DNA of 64,000 nucleotides from Flammeovirga sp. EKP202 (GTDB lineage: Bacteria; Bacteroidota; Bacteroidia; Cytophagales; Flammeovirgaceae). Location: contig NZ_JACVVP010000024.1 in NCBI RefSeq assembly GCF_014534745.1, positions 41,089-105,088 on the forward strand. Direction: 5' to 3'. The translations under genes were made by a program, and so were the position numbers. The notes beneath the pieces are model-generated. The model had not been told where the DNA came from, searched no databases, and saw only the letters and a list, made by a program, of their open reading frames with translations. Of the stretch, positions 36,637 through 45,600 are shown one piece after another. Every line of letters starts with the position of its first letter. Position 1 is the first letter of the stretch.

Positions 36637-37028
36637 ACAATGTGAAAGTTTATAAGATTATCTCTTTGTGATGATACAAATATGAAAGTAGTAGAAATCT
36701 ATTTCAGTGATCGTCATCACTAAAATCTCGTGATGACAAATAATTATACGTAAATAGCTATTTTACACATAGTTAATTAACACTTATATGCAAAAAACTT
36801 TCAAAAATAGACACTTTTTTTATTGTACTTTTTACATGTAAAACAAAAAAAAGAAATGAATTTTCTCACTTAGCGTAAAGAATCAAAATGCGAAAATTCG
36901 CTTTTCTAAAAACGAACATATATATACGCTTAATGATTTGATTTTATTTATTAATTTTAGTAAACCAAGGTTGTAATCGGAATTTCAAACTCATTTTTTC
37001 TAACTTTTTTAAACTAAAATATACCAAT
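36637..37028. other. Divergent intergenic region focA - CDF transporter
   Basis: 392 bp. It contains the focA control site described below, then AT-rich DNA and a small GCGAAAATTCGC-type palindrome near 36890. The promoter of the transporter gene should lie in 36900-37028; no clear box is seen. Confidence 0.4.
36677..36720 (-). promoter_or_regulatory. focA-pflB promoter with FNR/CRP-like operator
   Basis: The palindrome GTGAT-CGTC-ATCAC (36707-36720) differs from the FNR consensus TTGAT-N4-ATCAA only in the outermost bases. A near-match to the -7 box (CATATTTG on the minus strand, 36677-36684) is centred about 33 bp downstream of it. That puts the operator near -41, the class II activator position. 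A second GTGATGAC half-site follows at about 36730. No -33 TTG is visible, as expected for an activator-dependent promoter. Confidence 0.5.
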
Positions 37029-37925
37029 ATGGGACATCAACACCATCATCATTCACATGGTCAACATCATGACTCGACAAAGAATATTGGTTGGGCATTT
37101 TTTTTAAATCTAACCTTTACCATTTTTGAATTTATAGGAGGTTTTTACACCAACTCCATTGCCATTTTATCCGATGCGGTTCATGACCTTGGGGATACCT
37201 TAGCAATTGGTGCTGGATATTTCTTTGAACGGTATTCCAATAAAAAAGAAAATACAACTTATACTTATGGATACAGGAGATATTCTACGTTAGCAGCTAT
37301 TATTAATATCATTGTTCTTACTTCTGGTTCTATACTTATCATTGTCAATACCATTCCTCGTTTAATTGATCCTGAAGAGGTACATTCTGAAGGAATGCTT
37401 TTGATGGCTTTTATAGGTGTAGCAGTAAATGGTATGGCTGTATTTAAATTATTTGGGAATAAGAACTCAGCCAATCAGCGTGTGATGATGCTTCACTTAA
37501 TGGAAGACACATTGGGTTGGGTAGCAGTATTAATTGGAGCTTTGGTTATGAATTTCTATGATATCCCTATTATCGACCCCCTCCTTTCTTTAGGAATTGC
37601 TTCTTTTATACTTTATAATGCTATAAAAAACCTTTTTGGTTTACTACCTATATTTCTACAAGCAGCTCCTCATAATATCAATCAAGATGAGATCATCCAA
37701 GAATTAAAAGGTATTCAAGATGTGGAAGATGCTCATGATTTGCATTTATGGTCATTGGATGGCGAATTTAATATTATGAGCCTTCATTTAGTAGTTGAGA
37801 ATTCCACTGATATGTGTCGATGTGCTGAAATAAAGAAAGAGGTTCGAGAAATTATCAAAAAAGATAAGATCAAACATATTACAATAGAGATTGAGCGATC
37901 TGATGAAGATTGTGAAAAAGAATAA
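37029..37925 (+). CDS. Cation diffusion facilitator (CDF) metal transporter
   Basis: 298 residues. A His-rich head (GHQHHHHSHGQHHD) precedes six membrane helices. Metal-site motifs are the helix-2 ILSDAVHDLGDTLAIG and the helix-5 HLMEDTLGWVAVLIGALV, each with the HxxxD or DxxxD-type pair that binds Zn2+ in CzcD/ZitB-like exporters. The C-terminal cytoplasmic domain (VEDAHDLHLWSLDGEFNIMSLHLVVE) is the ferredoxin-like dimerisation module. It exports zinc or a similar divalent metal in exchange for protons. It is a single gene. A weak GGGC...GCCC hairpin just after the stop may be its terminator. Confidence 0.94.
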   Translation: MGHQHHHHSHGQHHDSTKNIGWAFFLNLTFTIFEFIGGFYTNSIAILSDAVHDLGDTLAIGAGYFFERYSNKKENTTYTYGYRRYSTLAAIINIIVLTSGSILIIVNTIPRLIDPEEVHSEGMLLMAFIGVAVNGMAVFKLFGNKNSANQRVMMLHLMEDTLGWVAVLIGALVMNFYDIPIIDPLLSLGIASFILYNAIKNLFGLLPIFLQAAPHNINQDEIIQELKGIQDVEDAHDLHLWSLDGEFNIMSLHLVVENSTDMCRCAEIKKEVREIIKKDKIKHITIEIERSDEDCEKE

Positions 37926-37987
37926 ATTTTGGGCGATGCAATTTGCCCTTTCCTTTCTATCAATGATTGCGATAGACCCCACTGTTC

Positions 37988-39652
37988 CTATCTATTTCTT
38001 TTAGGTTTATCTCTGAATAGATCTTTAAATACATCAATGGTGAGTGCCAAGCCTAAAATACCCGCAATTACATAGCCTCCAATGGCAAATTTATTAATAA
38101 AGGTGGCGTTCTCTGCCACCGCCATAGAGGACGAAGCAATCAAAAGGCAACCGATTATAATACCAATGGTCAGTTTATTAATCCCGTTTCTAAAAGAATC
38201 CAATATAGGTTGCGTCTCTTCCAGAGTAATCATTACATCAATTTTTCCTTTTTTGATGAGTGCAATGATCTCCTTTATATCCGTTGGAAAACTCTTGAAA
38301 TCACGTATACCATAAACCAAATCCAATAATAATTCTCTTTGACCTTTTGAAGTCAGAAAATGCATTTGATATTTTAATATAAAGGGTTTGATTTCTTTTA
38401 AAAGATTCATTTTTGGATTTATCTCCAAAGCCGTCCCTAAAACTAAAGCCAATGCTTTTGCAAGTGTGACAAAATAATTAGGCAGTTTTATATTATAACC
38501 GAACATAATAGTCATCACTTTCTCTGTAAAACTTGCCCATGGGATAGTACTTACATCTTGATCTAAAAATTGAAAGAGATCATGTAACTGATATTGTAAA
38601 TTTTTCCTATTTTCTTTCGTGATCTCATGAGTCAGTGCTATTCTTTTAATAGAGTGAATAACCCTGTCGGTATTTTTTGATAGAAAAGCTTCTAAAAACT
38701 CTCCAATTACTGTAGTATCTTCCTTTAGTAAGTGTCCTACAATTCCAAAATCAATAAAACAGAGTTTGAGGTCCTTGGTTATAAAAATATTGCCAGGATG
38801 AGGATCGGCATGGTAAAAGCCATATTCTATAATTTGCTGGAAAAATGACTTTACAAGGTTTCTACTGATTACTTCTTTTTGGTGATCTGTCGCTTTCAGA
38901 AGAAAATCGTTCATTTTTGTCCCATCAGCAAACTCCATACATAATACCTTATCTGTACAAAGTTCTTTGATTACCTTGGGTGCTGTGGTGGTCTTAGAAT
39001 GTTTAAAGTAGTTATAGAACTGTTCTTGGTTTCTTTTCTCTATGGAATAATTTAATTCATTCTTTAGCGTAATCTCAAACTCGTCAAATAGACGAAGTGG
39101 GTCCATTTTCGCGATATTCTTACTTGACCTTGTAACAATACGTAAAATCGAACGGATAATTCTCAGGTCTTCATTCACCGTGGCACTGGCTGAAGGTTTC
39201 CTTACTTTTAAGACTAGAGGTTTGTTATTTCTTTCTACGGCATAGGTCTGCCCTATTGATGCAATTCCTAATGGTTTATCGTTTATTTTGTTGAATGTGG
39301 CAAACTCCTCCTCTCCTAATTCCTCTTTGATCACCTCTTCTACTTTGAAGGAATCATCCTGTTTTACTTCATCTTGAAGTTTTTTGAGTTCCTTTACATA
39401 TTCTATCGGTATTAAATCAGCCCTATTACTCAACATTTGCCCTAACTTAATAAAAGTAGGACCTAACTCTTCTATGGCCAACCGAAACCTTACTTCAATA
39501 GGTTCTCTGGAAACATCAAGATGTCTATCTAAAATTTTATTGGGAATAAGGTGAGAAATACTTGAATTGATTAGCCAACTCTGAAATCCATATTTCACCA
39601 TCACTTGTACAATCTCGATATATCGATTGGAATAAGTCGTTTTTGCTTGCAT
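37988..39652 (-). CDS. ABC1/UbiB (AarF)-type atypical kinase
   Basis: 554 residues. The diagnostic KxGQ motif is IKLGQMLSNRADLIP. The nucleotide-binding part has GIASIGQTY, the lysine VLKVRKPS and the ExD/catalytic HADPHPGNIF and CFIDFGIVG. Two membrane helices close the C-terminus. UbiB-type proteins assist quinone synthesis or lipid handling by ATPase action. In a menaquinone-using organism, as menD suggests, a role in quinone or lipid homeostasis is plausible. It is monocistronic, and its upstream region contains repeat R2 copy b. Confidence 0.93.
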   Translation of the reverse strand: MQAKTTYSNRYIEIVQVMVKYGFQSWLINSSISHLIPNKILDRHLDVSREPIEVRFRLAIEELGPTFIKLGQMLSNRADLIPIEYVKELKKLQDEVKQDDSFKVEEVIKEELGEEEFATFNKINDKPLGIASIGQTYAVERNNKPLVLKVRKPSASATVNEDLRIIRSILRIVTRSSKNIAKMDPLRLFDEFEITLKNELNYSIEKRNQEQFYNYFKHSKTTTAPKVIKELCTDKVLCMEFADGTKMNDFLLKATDHQKEVISRNLVKSFFQQIIEYGFYHADPHPGNIFITKDLKLCFIDFGIVGHLLKEDTTVIGEFLEAFLSKNTDRVIHSIKRIALTHEITKENRKNLQYQLHDLFQFLDQDVSTIPWASFTEKVMTIMFGYNIKLPNYFVTLAKALALVLGTALEINPKMNLLKEIKPFILKYQMHFLTSKGQRELLLDLVYGIRDFKSFPTDIKEIIALIKKGKIDVMITLEETQPILDSFRNGINKLTIGIIIGCLLIASSSMAVAENATFINKFAIGGYVIAGILGLALTIDVFKDLFRDKPKRNR

Positions 39653-39797
39653 TAGAATATTTTTAACTGAAGTATGAAACCATAGAACCTCATTTTTAAT
39701 GAATAACTAATAAGTTAAGTTTTTTTTGAGGGAATTCATCGAAAAGCAATACATAAAATCAGCAAACTATAAACTATGTTTTCATTAGATTTTATAG

Positions 39798-39848
39798 GAT
39801 CTACTTTCAAGCTTCCTTCTTCTTCATTTTTGCCTTAACACAAAAACG
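39798..39848. repeat. Intergenic repeat R2, copy b
   Basis: Match of 32148-32199: GATCTACTTTCAA...CCTTAACACA-AAAACGAACC. It runs into a terminator hairpin at 39842-39875. Same orientation on the plus strand as copy a. Confidence 0.55.
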
Positions 39849-39875
39849 AACCAGTAAGAAACTCTCACTGGTTCG
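39842..39875 (-). terminator. Rho-independent terminator with no assigned gene
   Basis: Stem CGAACCAGT / ACTGGTTCG (39847-39855 with 39867-39875), continuing inward with GTGAG/CTTAC, and a T-run on the minus strand. The DUF3127 gene has its own terminator at 40092-40126, so this should end another minus-strand transcript that starts in 39876-40091. Only a 21-codon frame (39958-40023, MNDVIINTRINRQFRNNEIKR) is visible there. Confidence 0.65.
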
Positions 39876-40091
39876 TCAAAAAAACTAATAAATGCTCTAT
39901 TGATATGATTTATCAATAAACTGTTAATCTGAGTTTATATACTACAAAATTCTTTTATTACCTCTTTATTTCGTTATTTCTAAACTGTCTATTTATCCTC
40001 GTGTTTATAATAACGTCGTTCATAAAAGCTGAAGTAGTGTTATTTTACTGAAACGTCTATATTAAGTACTGAAACACCTTTATGATAAAAT

Positions 40092-40126
40092 AAAAAAGCT
40101 ACCTCTTATACCTAAGAAGTAGCTTT
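40092..40126 (-). terminator. Rho-independent terminator after the DUF3127 gene
   Basis: 13-bp stem (one G-U in the minus RNA) around a 5-nt loop, with a T6 run on the minus strand. It lies 28 bp past the stop. Confidence 0.8.
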
Positions 40127-40153
40127 CAAATACATTTTCTAAAAAAGTATTTA

Positions 40154-40570
40154 CTAGAATGGCAAATCACCATCAATATCATCTCCTCCTACTGGCGGTG
40201 GTGGAGGTGGAGGCGTATTTGTTTGTGCCGGAGCAGGTGAACCGTAAGTAGGTTGTTGCTGAGGTGCAGCAGCAGGTTGAGCTTGTGCTTGTGCAGCTGG
40301 GTTAATTCTCCATGCTTCAAGGTTTGTGAAATAAATTGTTTCACCACCTTTGTCAAAAGGTCTACCTTTTAAATCAAAAGTAACAGCAATGTCGTCACCC
40401 TCATTGTAAGTATCCAATAAATTACAACGGTCTTGTGTTGCTTGGAACTTAATGTATTGTGGGTAGCTTCCTTCCTGAATCAAAAGAACGAATTCTCTTT
40501 TCTTGAAAGTGGCTGTCACTTGTGCTGTATCCATGATCTTTTCGATCTTGCCTACTACTTCAAATGCCAT
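40154..40570 (-). CDS. DUF3127 OB-fold protein with SSB-like C-terminal tip
   Basis: 138 residues. Residues 1-90 are the DUF3127 domain (FEVVGKIEKIMDTAQVTATFKKREFVL, FQATQDRCNLLD, FDLKGRPF), a single-stranded-DNA-binding-like OB fold common in Bacteroidota. A flexible Pro/Gln/Ala-rich linker follows, then the acidic tip DDIDGDLPF. That tip copies the C-terminal end of SSB proteins, which recruits replication and repair partners. This suggests a DNA-metabolism role as an SSB paralogue. It is monocistronic, divergent from the acyl-CoA dehydrogenase gene. Confidence 0.88.
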   Translation of the reverse strand: MAFEVVGKIEKIMDTAQVTATFKKREFVLLIQEGSYPQYIKFQATQDRCNLLDTYNEGDDIAVTFDLKGRPFDKGGETIYFTNLEAWRINPAAQAQAQPAAAPQQQPTYGSPAPAQTNTPPPPPPPVGGDDIDGDLPF

Positions 40571-40762
40571 ATTTATAAATTTTCTTTTTTTAATTTCTAA
40601 TAAAACACGAAGCTACAAAAGGTTATTTACTTTTTTATACAATTCCTTTAAATATTCCTTACATTTTCTAAATAAACTAGGTCCTTTTCCTTTCAAAAAA
40701 AACTTGATAATGTAACTTTAGATGATTGAATAACAATCTAACCATAAACACATACACACAAT

Positions 40763-41923
40763 ATGAATACTGACTTTTATGCTATAGAAGACTTGCTCTC
40801 TGATGATCAAGTCCTTATTCAGAAGTCAACAGCAGACTTCATTCAGAAAAATGTTAAGCCTATCATCGAAGATTATGCCCAAAGGGCAGCTTTTCCTCAA
40901 CAGTTGGTAGGGCTATTTGGGGAAATGGGACTTTTCGGCCCTGCTATCCCAACTGAATACGGAGGTGGAGGAATGGACTATATTTCCTATGGTTTGATTA
41001 TGCAAGAAGTTGAAAAGGGCGACTCAGGCCTTCGTTCAATGGCATCTGTACAAAGCTCTTTAGTGATGTTCCCAATCAATGAGTTTGGCTCCGAAGCTCA
41101 GAAAAAGAAATTTTTACCAAAATTGGCTACAGGTGAATACTTAGGATGTTTCGGGCTGACAGAACCCAATCATGGTTCTAACCCTTCAGGAATGGAAACT
41201 ACTTTAAAAAAAGAAGGAGATCATTATGTCTTAAATGGAGCGAAAATGTGGATTACTAATTCTCCAATTGCTGACATTGCCGTGGTTTGGGCCAAAAACG
41301 AAAAAGGAAGAGTAAAAGGTGTCATTGTTGAAAAGGGAATGAACGGCTTTACGGCTCCTGAAATTCATAACAAATGGTCATTGAGAGCGAGTATAACGGG
41401 AGAATTGGTGTTTGATAATGTCATCATCCCTGAAGAAAATATTCTTCCATTAAAAGATGGTTTAGGTGCTCCTTTAAAATGCCTTGACAATGCACGTTAT
41501 GGCATTGCTTGGGGTGCAATTGGTGCTGCCATTGACTGCTACGAAACAGCCAAGAATTATTCTCTAGAAAGGATACAGTTTGATCAGCCAATAGGAGGTT
41601 TTCAACTCACACAAAAAAAGCTTTCGGAGATGTTAACAGAAATTACAAAGGCACAACTGTTAGCTTTGAGGTTAGGTCAGCTGAAGAATGCCGGAAAAGC
41701 AACCACTGCACAAATCTCTATGGCTAAGCGTAACAATGTCGAGATGGCATTAAAAATAGCACGAGAAGCAAGGCAGATTCTCGGTGGAATGGGTATCACC
41801 GGTGATTATCCAATTATGAGACACATGATGAATTTAGAATCTGTGATCACTTATGAGGGTACACATGACATTCATTTATTAATTTTGGGAGCTGAAATAA
41901 CAGGTATACCAAGTTTCAAATAA
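40763..41923 (+). CDS. Acyl-CoA dehydrogenase, glutaryl-CoA dehydrogenase-like
   Basis: 386 residues of the FAD-dependent acyl-CoA dehydrogenase fold. FAD/substrate motifs are GCFGLTEPNHGSNPSGM, WITNSPIADIAVVWA and QFDQPIGGFQLTQKKL. The catalytic base is the Glu of YEGTHDIHLLILG. Those motifs are closest to the glutaryl-CoA dehydrogenase group, which oxidises and decarboxylates glutaryl-CoA from lysine and tryptophan breakdown. A broader short-chain substrate is possible. It is followed after 5 bp by rluE, so they form one transcript, probably without functional linkage. Confidence 0.93.
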   Translation: MNTDFYAIEDLLSDDQVLIQKSTADFIQKNVKPIIEDYAQRAAFPQQLVGLFGEMGLFGPAIPTEYGGGGMDYISYGLIMQEVEKGDSGLRSMASVQSSLVMFPINEFGSEAQKKKFLPKLATGEYLGCFGLTEPNHGSNPSGMETTLKKEGDHYVLNGAKMWITNSPIADIAVVWAKNEKGRVKGVIVEKGMNGFTAPEIHNKWSLRASITGELVFDNVIIPEENILPLKDGLGAPLKCLDNARYGIAWGAIGAAIDCYETAKNYSLERIQFDQPIGGFQLTQKKLSEMLTEITKAQLLALRLGQLKNAGKATTAQISMAKRNNVEMALKIAREARQILGGMGITGDYPIMRHMMNLESVITYEGTHDIHLLILGAEITGIPSFK

Positions 41924-41928
41924 TATTT

Positions 41929-42621
41929 ATGCAACAATACAGGTACTTTATCATCAACAAACCCTATGGGGTACTTCCTCAGTTTTCGGACCAAGATGGA
42001 AGAAAAACATTAAAATCCTTGGGTAATAATTTCCCTAGTGATGTTTACCCAGTGGGGCGTCTTGATTTAGATAGTGAAGGGCTATTAATTATCACGAATG
42101 ATAAAGCACTCAATCACCGTTTGCTTCATCCTAAATTTGAACATCAAAAAACCTACCTGGTACAAGTAGATGGAGATATTACGGAAGAAGCACTTCAGAA
42201 ATTAAGAAAAGGAACAGAGATTACAGTCAACAAGGAACAATACAAAACATTGCCGGCGCAATGTAAAAAGGTTGATAAACCTAAAAATCTTGAAGATAGA
42301 GATCCTCCTGTTCGCTTTAGGAAGAATATCCCGACTTCATTTATTGAATTGACTATTCATGAGGGAAAAAATAGACAAGTCAGAAAGATGACCGCTTCTG
42401 TGGGGTTTCCTACCTTAAGGTTAAAAAGAATAAGTATTCAGAATCTTAGAATTGAGAAACTTCCTATTGGTGGTGTCATTGAATTAAAAAGGAATGAATT
42501 ACTTCCACTTTTAAAAATTAAAAATGAAGACCTCACTCCTCCTCCAAAGAAAAAACCTTTTCAAAAAAACAGTTCTTATAAAACAAGAATGAGAACGGGT
42601 GGAGTCAGAAGAAAAAAATAA
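41929..42621 (+). CDS. rluE: 23S rRNA pseudouridine synthase, RluE-like
   Basis: 230 residues of the RsuA/RluB/E/F family, which isomerises specific uridines in rRNA. The catalytic Asp is in VGRLDLDSEGLLIITND. The N-terminal YFIINKPYGVLPQFSD and the C-terminal HEGKNRQVRKMTASVGFPTLRLKRISI are family landmarks. It lacks the N-terminal S4 domain of RsuA and RluB, as RluE does. The Lys/Pro/Arg-rich tail (40 residues) is likely disordered and RNA-binding. It shares a transcript with the dehydrogenase gene upstream. Confidence 0.9.
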   Translation: MQQYRYFIINKPYGVLPQFSDQDGRKTLKSLGNNFPSDVYPVGRLDLDSEGLLIITNDKALNHRLLHPKFEHQKTYLVQVDGDITEEALQKLRKGTEITVNKEQYKTLPAQCKKVDKPKNLEDRDPPVRFRKNIPTSFIELTIHEGKNRQVRKMTASVGFPTLRLKRISIQNLRIEKLPIGGVIELKRNELLPLLKIKNEDLTPPPKKKPFQKNSSYKTRMRTGGVRRKK

Positions 42622-42655
42622 AAAAAGGCCTCTCAAATTTACACTTGAGAGGCCT
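42621..42655. terminator. Shared terminator between rluE and the giant gene
   Basis: Perfect 11-bp stem AGGCCTCTCAA / TTGAGAGGCCT (42626-42636 with 42645-42655), 8-nt loop. The T-run is good on the minus strand and weak on the plus strand, so it mainly ends the giant gene's transcript. Confidence 0.85.
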
Positions 42656-42669
42656 TCCTGTTTAAAAGA

Positions 42670-45600
42670 CTATTTTGATACTACAAACCTTAGTGTTTTC
42701 GGTAGATATTTACCATCACTCAAATTTCGAATCAAATAAACACCTGAGGCTAAGTCATCGACATCTACTGAATATCGATTACCTGAGAATGTTCCTTCTT
42801 TCACTTTTTGACCATTTATATTCGATATTTCCCAATTTCCTCTATGGATAAATTCACTGGTAGAAACTTGAATCAATGAACTTGCAGGGTTAGGGTATAT
42901 ATTCCATTCTAAACCTTCACCCAATTCAATATCATTGACGATACCAGTTGTCAATAAACTTGGGTCTAATTGATAAGACATGGCTTGGAATATTTCCTTC
43001 GAAGTATTGTCTTGTACAAAAAGAATCAGTTCTACATCATTAGTGCTGTACACACTTCTATTGGCCCAATTGACATACACTTTCTCAGTGCTACCTTCAC
43101 TCCACGATCTTCCAAAGAAACTTGTTCCTTCTGCTCCTGGAGCTGGGCTCATTGATTTCATCACATTCAAATGGGCACTGATATCATCTGTCATTTCAAT
43201 TCCCGTAATCGATTTTTCAATCATAACAGCATGTAATAAAATTTCAGAATTCGAAGCATCAAAAGTACCATGTGAGGTCAGCGTTACCCCAATTTTACCT
43301 GAAGAACTGATATCATCTAAATCCAAATCAATACTGAATTCAGGGTCAAGTAATGTTCTTCTATAAACATAACTTTCAAAATTCTTTAAGAATTCATCTG
43401 TATGATCTTGGAATGTATTACCATCTACAATCGTTCTTGGAGCATTGGTGATTCCGTAGAAGAACTTTCTACCACTCGATGCTTCCAAATTATCCTTGTT
43501 AAGTTGATCGATGAAGCCTTCTAAATTAATATGGTAGTTGACACTTAAAACATCCGATTCCATCGTTGCTAAATGTTCACCTAAAGCAGACATTGAACGA
43601 TTGCTGGCTTCTTGTCCTGCATTAGTCATTGACTCTATTAACACCACTTTATTTCTGTTGCCAATAAAGAAATTGTCAATCACTAGTCCTTCATATTCTT
43701 GAGCAGAATTTGATTTAAAGGCAAACCTTAAGCGAAGATGTTCTTCTCCAATGAAATTATCTAAATGATGTCTTACAGATATATATTCAGTATTGTCGTG
43801 ACCGAAAGTACTGTTATCACCCGTCCATCCTTTTGATAGTGTATTTGTTCCATAAATTTGATTACCTGGATCTGCTAGTATTGATTGGCTGTTATACCAA
43901 TTAATAGGGTCATTCATATCTCCTAAAAGGAACCATGTTTGGCCTGAGTCTAAAGAGTATTGTAAAATGGCACCATCGATACCGTTTTCAATATCAATTT
44001 TCATATCAAATGACAACATCGGCTTCGTTAAACCTGAAATATCAAAAGAAGGAAGGTTTAAGAAAGATTCTTCATTTTCAAAATAAGTAGAATCTAAATT
44101 CGTGACCCAAGCATTATTGGCTGAACTGAACTTCGAAGTTGCCGGAATACCATATTCCCAGCTGATATTCGTTTCATTTGAAGTCGCTTTCCAGTCACCA
44201 TTGTCTATATCAAAGTTTTGGAAGTAAGTATCTTCATCTGAAAGCAAAACAGGGTGAGGTAAAACGTAAACCTCTTTTTCTAGTAAATTCGAACATCCTT
44301 TTTCCGTAACAACTTCATAAGTAACCTTATAGGTTCCGACGCTAGAGTACTGATGCTTTGGATCAATTTCCGTTGATGTAGTACCATCTCCAAAATCCCA
44401 AAGTCGAGTAACAATAATATCATCGTTATAGATTTCTAAATGCTCATCGAAAACCATTTCACTACCAAATTCAGAAACATACCAATCAAATTCGACGGAT
44501 GGAGGTGAATTGATAAATATTGATTTCTCATAACTTATTTCGCTACAGTTTTGGTTGGTAATTACTGTCAATGTCACATCATGACTTCCTCTTTCTTTAT
44601 AAGTATGAGTGTATTCTCTTGCGGCTTCTTCAGTATACAATACGATACTTCCTTCATTATCTCCGAAGTTATACCTCCATTCTAAGATTTCAGTAAGGTT
44701 ATCATCTTCGGCAATGAAAGTCTCATCATTGAAAGTCACTTCTTTCGAATCACATATTACTGTTTCTGTGAATTTCACTTTTGGAACATCCACAATCGTA
44801 AACTTTACTGTGAGAGATTGCACACAGTTATTTTCATTTGTGACAGTATAGTTCAATGTATGTTCTCCTAATGGAGAATTCGCCAATAATATTTCTTCAT
44901 TATTTCGAATTACTGCACCAGTTGAAGAAGTCAATGTACCATTTGAAGGGAATGCTTGTATGACAGGATTATCATCTGTTTTACAATAGACTTCACCTTC
45001 TGTAATACCCAATAAACTTATAACAGGTAAAGGATTTACATTTACTGTTATTTTTGTTACAGGGCTTTCACAATTATTTTTTGTATAGGTCACATAGTAA
45101 TCTTCTGTGAGTACTGATGTAGTAACGTTATTTATAGTAGGAGTAAATTCACTTTCCGTAGATAACAATTCTTTTTGATCTTCATCTGCATACCATCTAA
45201 GATTATCCGACTGACCTAAAACAAGAATAGGTTGTAAAACATCTCCAGAACAATAATTTATTTCATTATTACCTACAATACTTGGTGCAGTTGGTGTATT
45301 GTACACAATCACACTTACAGTTTCGTAATTACTTTCACACCCATTTAAAGTTTCAGTGTAAAAATAATTCACGGTAATATCTTCCGTAACATCGGTGTCA
45401 TCTTGTGGAGTAAAAGTATTTCCTGTCCCTACTTCATTTTCCAAACCTGAATCACTGTACCATCGGATATTTACTCCTCCGTCTACTGTAATGGGTTGAA
45501 GTACAGCTCCAGAACAATATTCAAAGGTATTTTGAGTCAACGTAGGTGCAATGGTTTCCTTGTAAAGTGTGATGGTCACTTCTTCTGCAACACCTTCACA

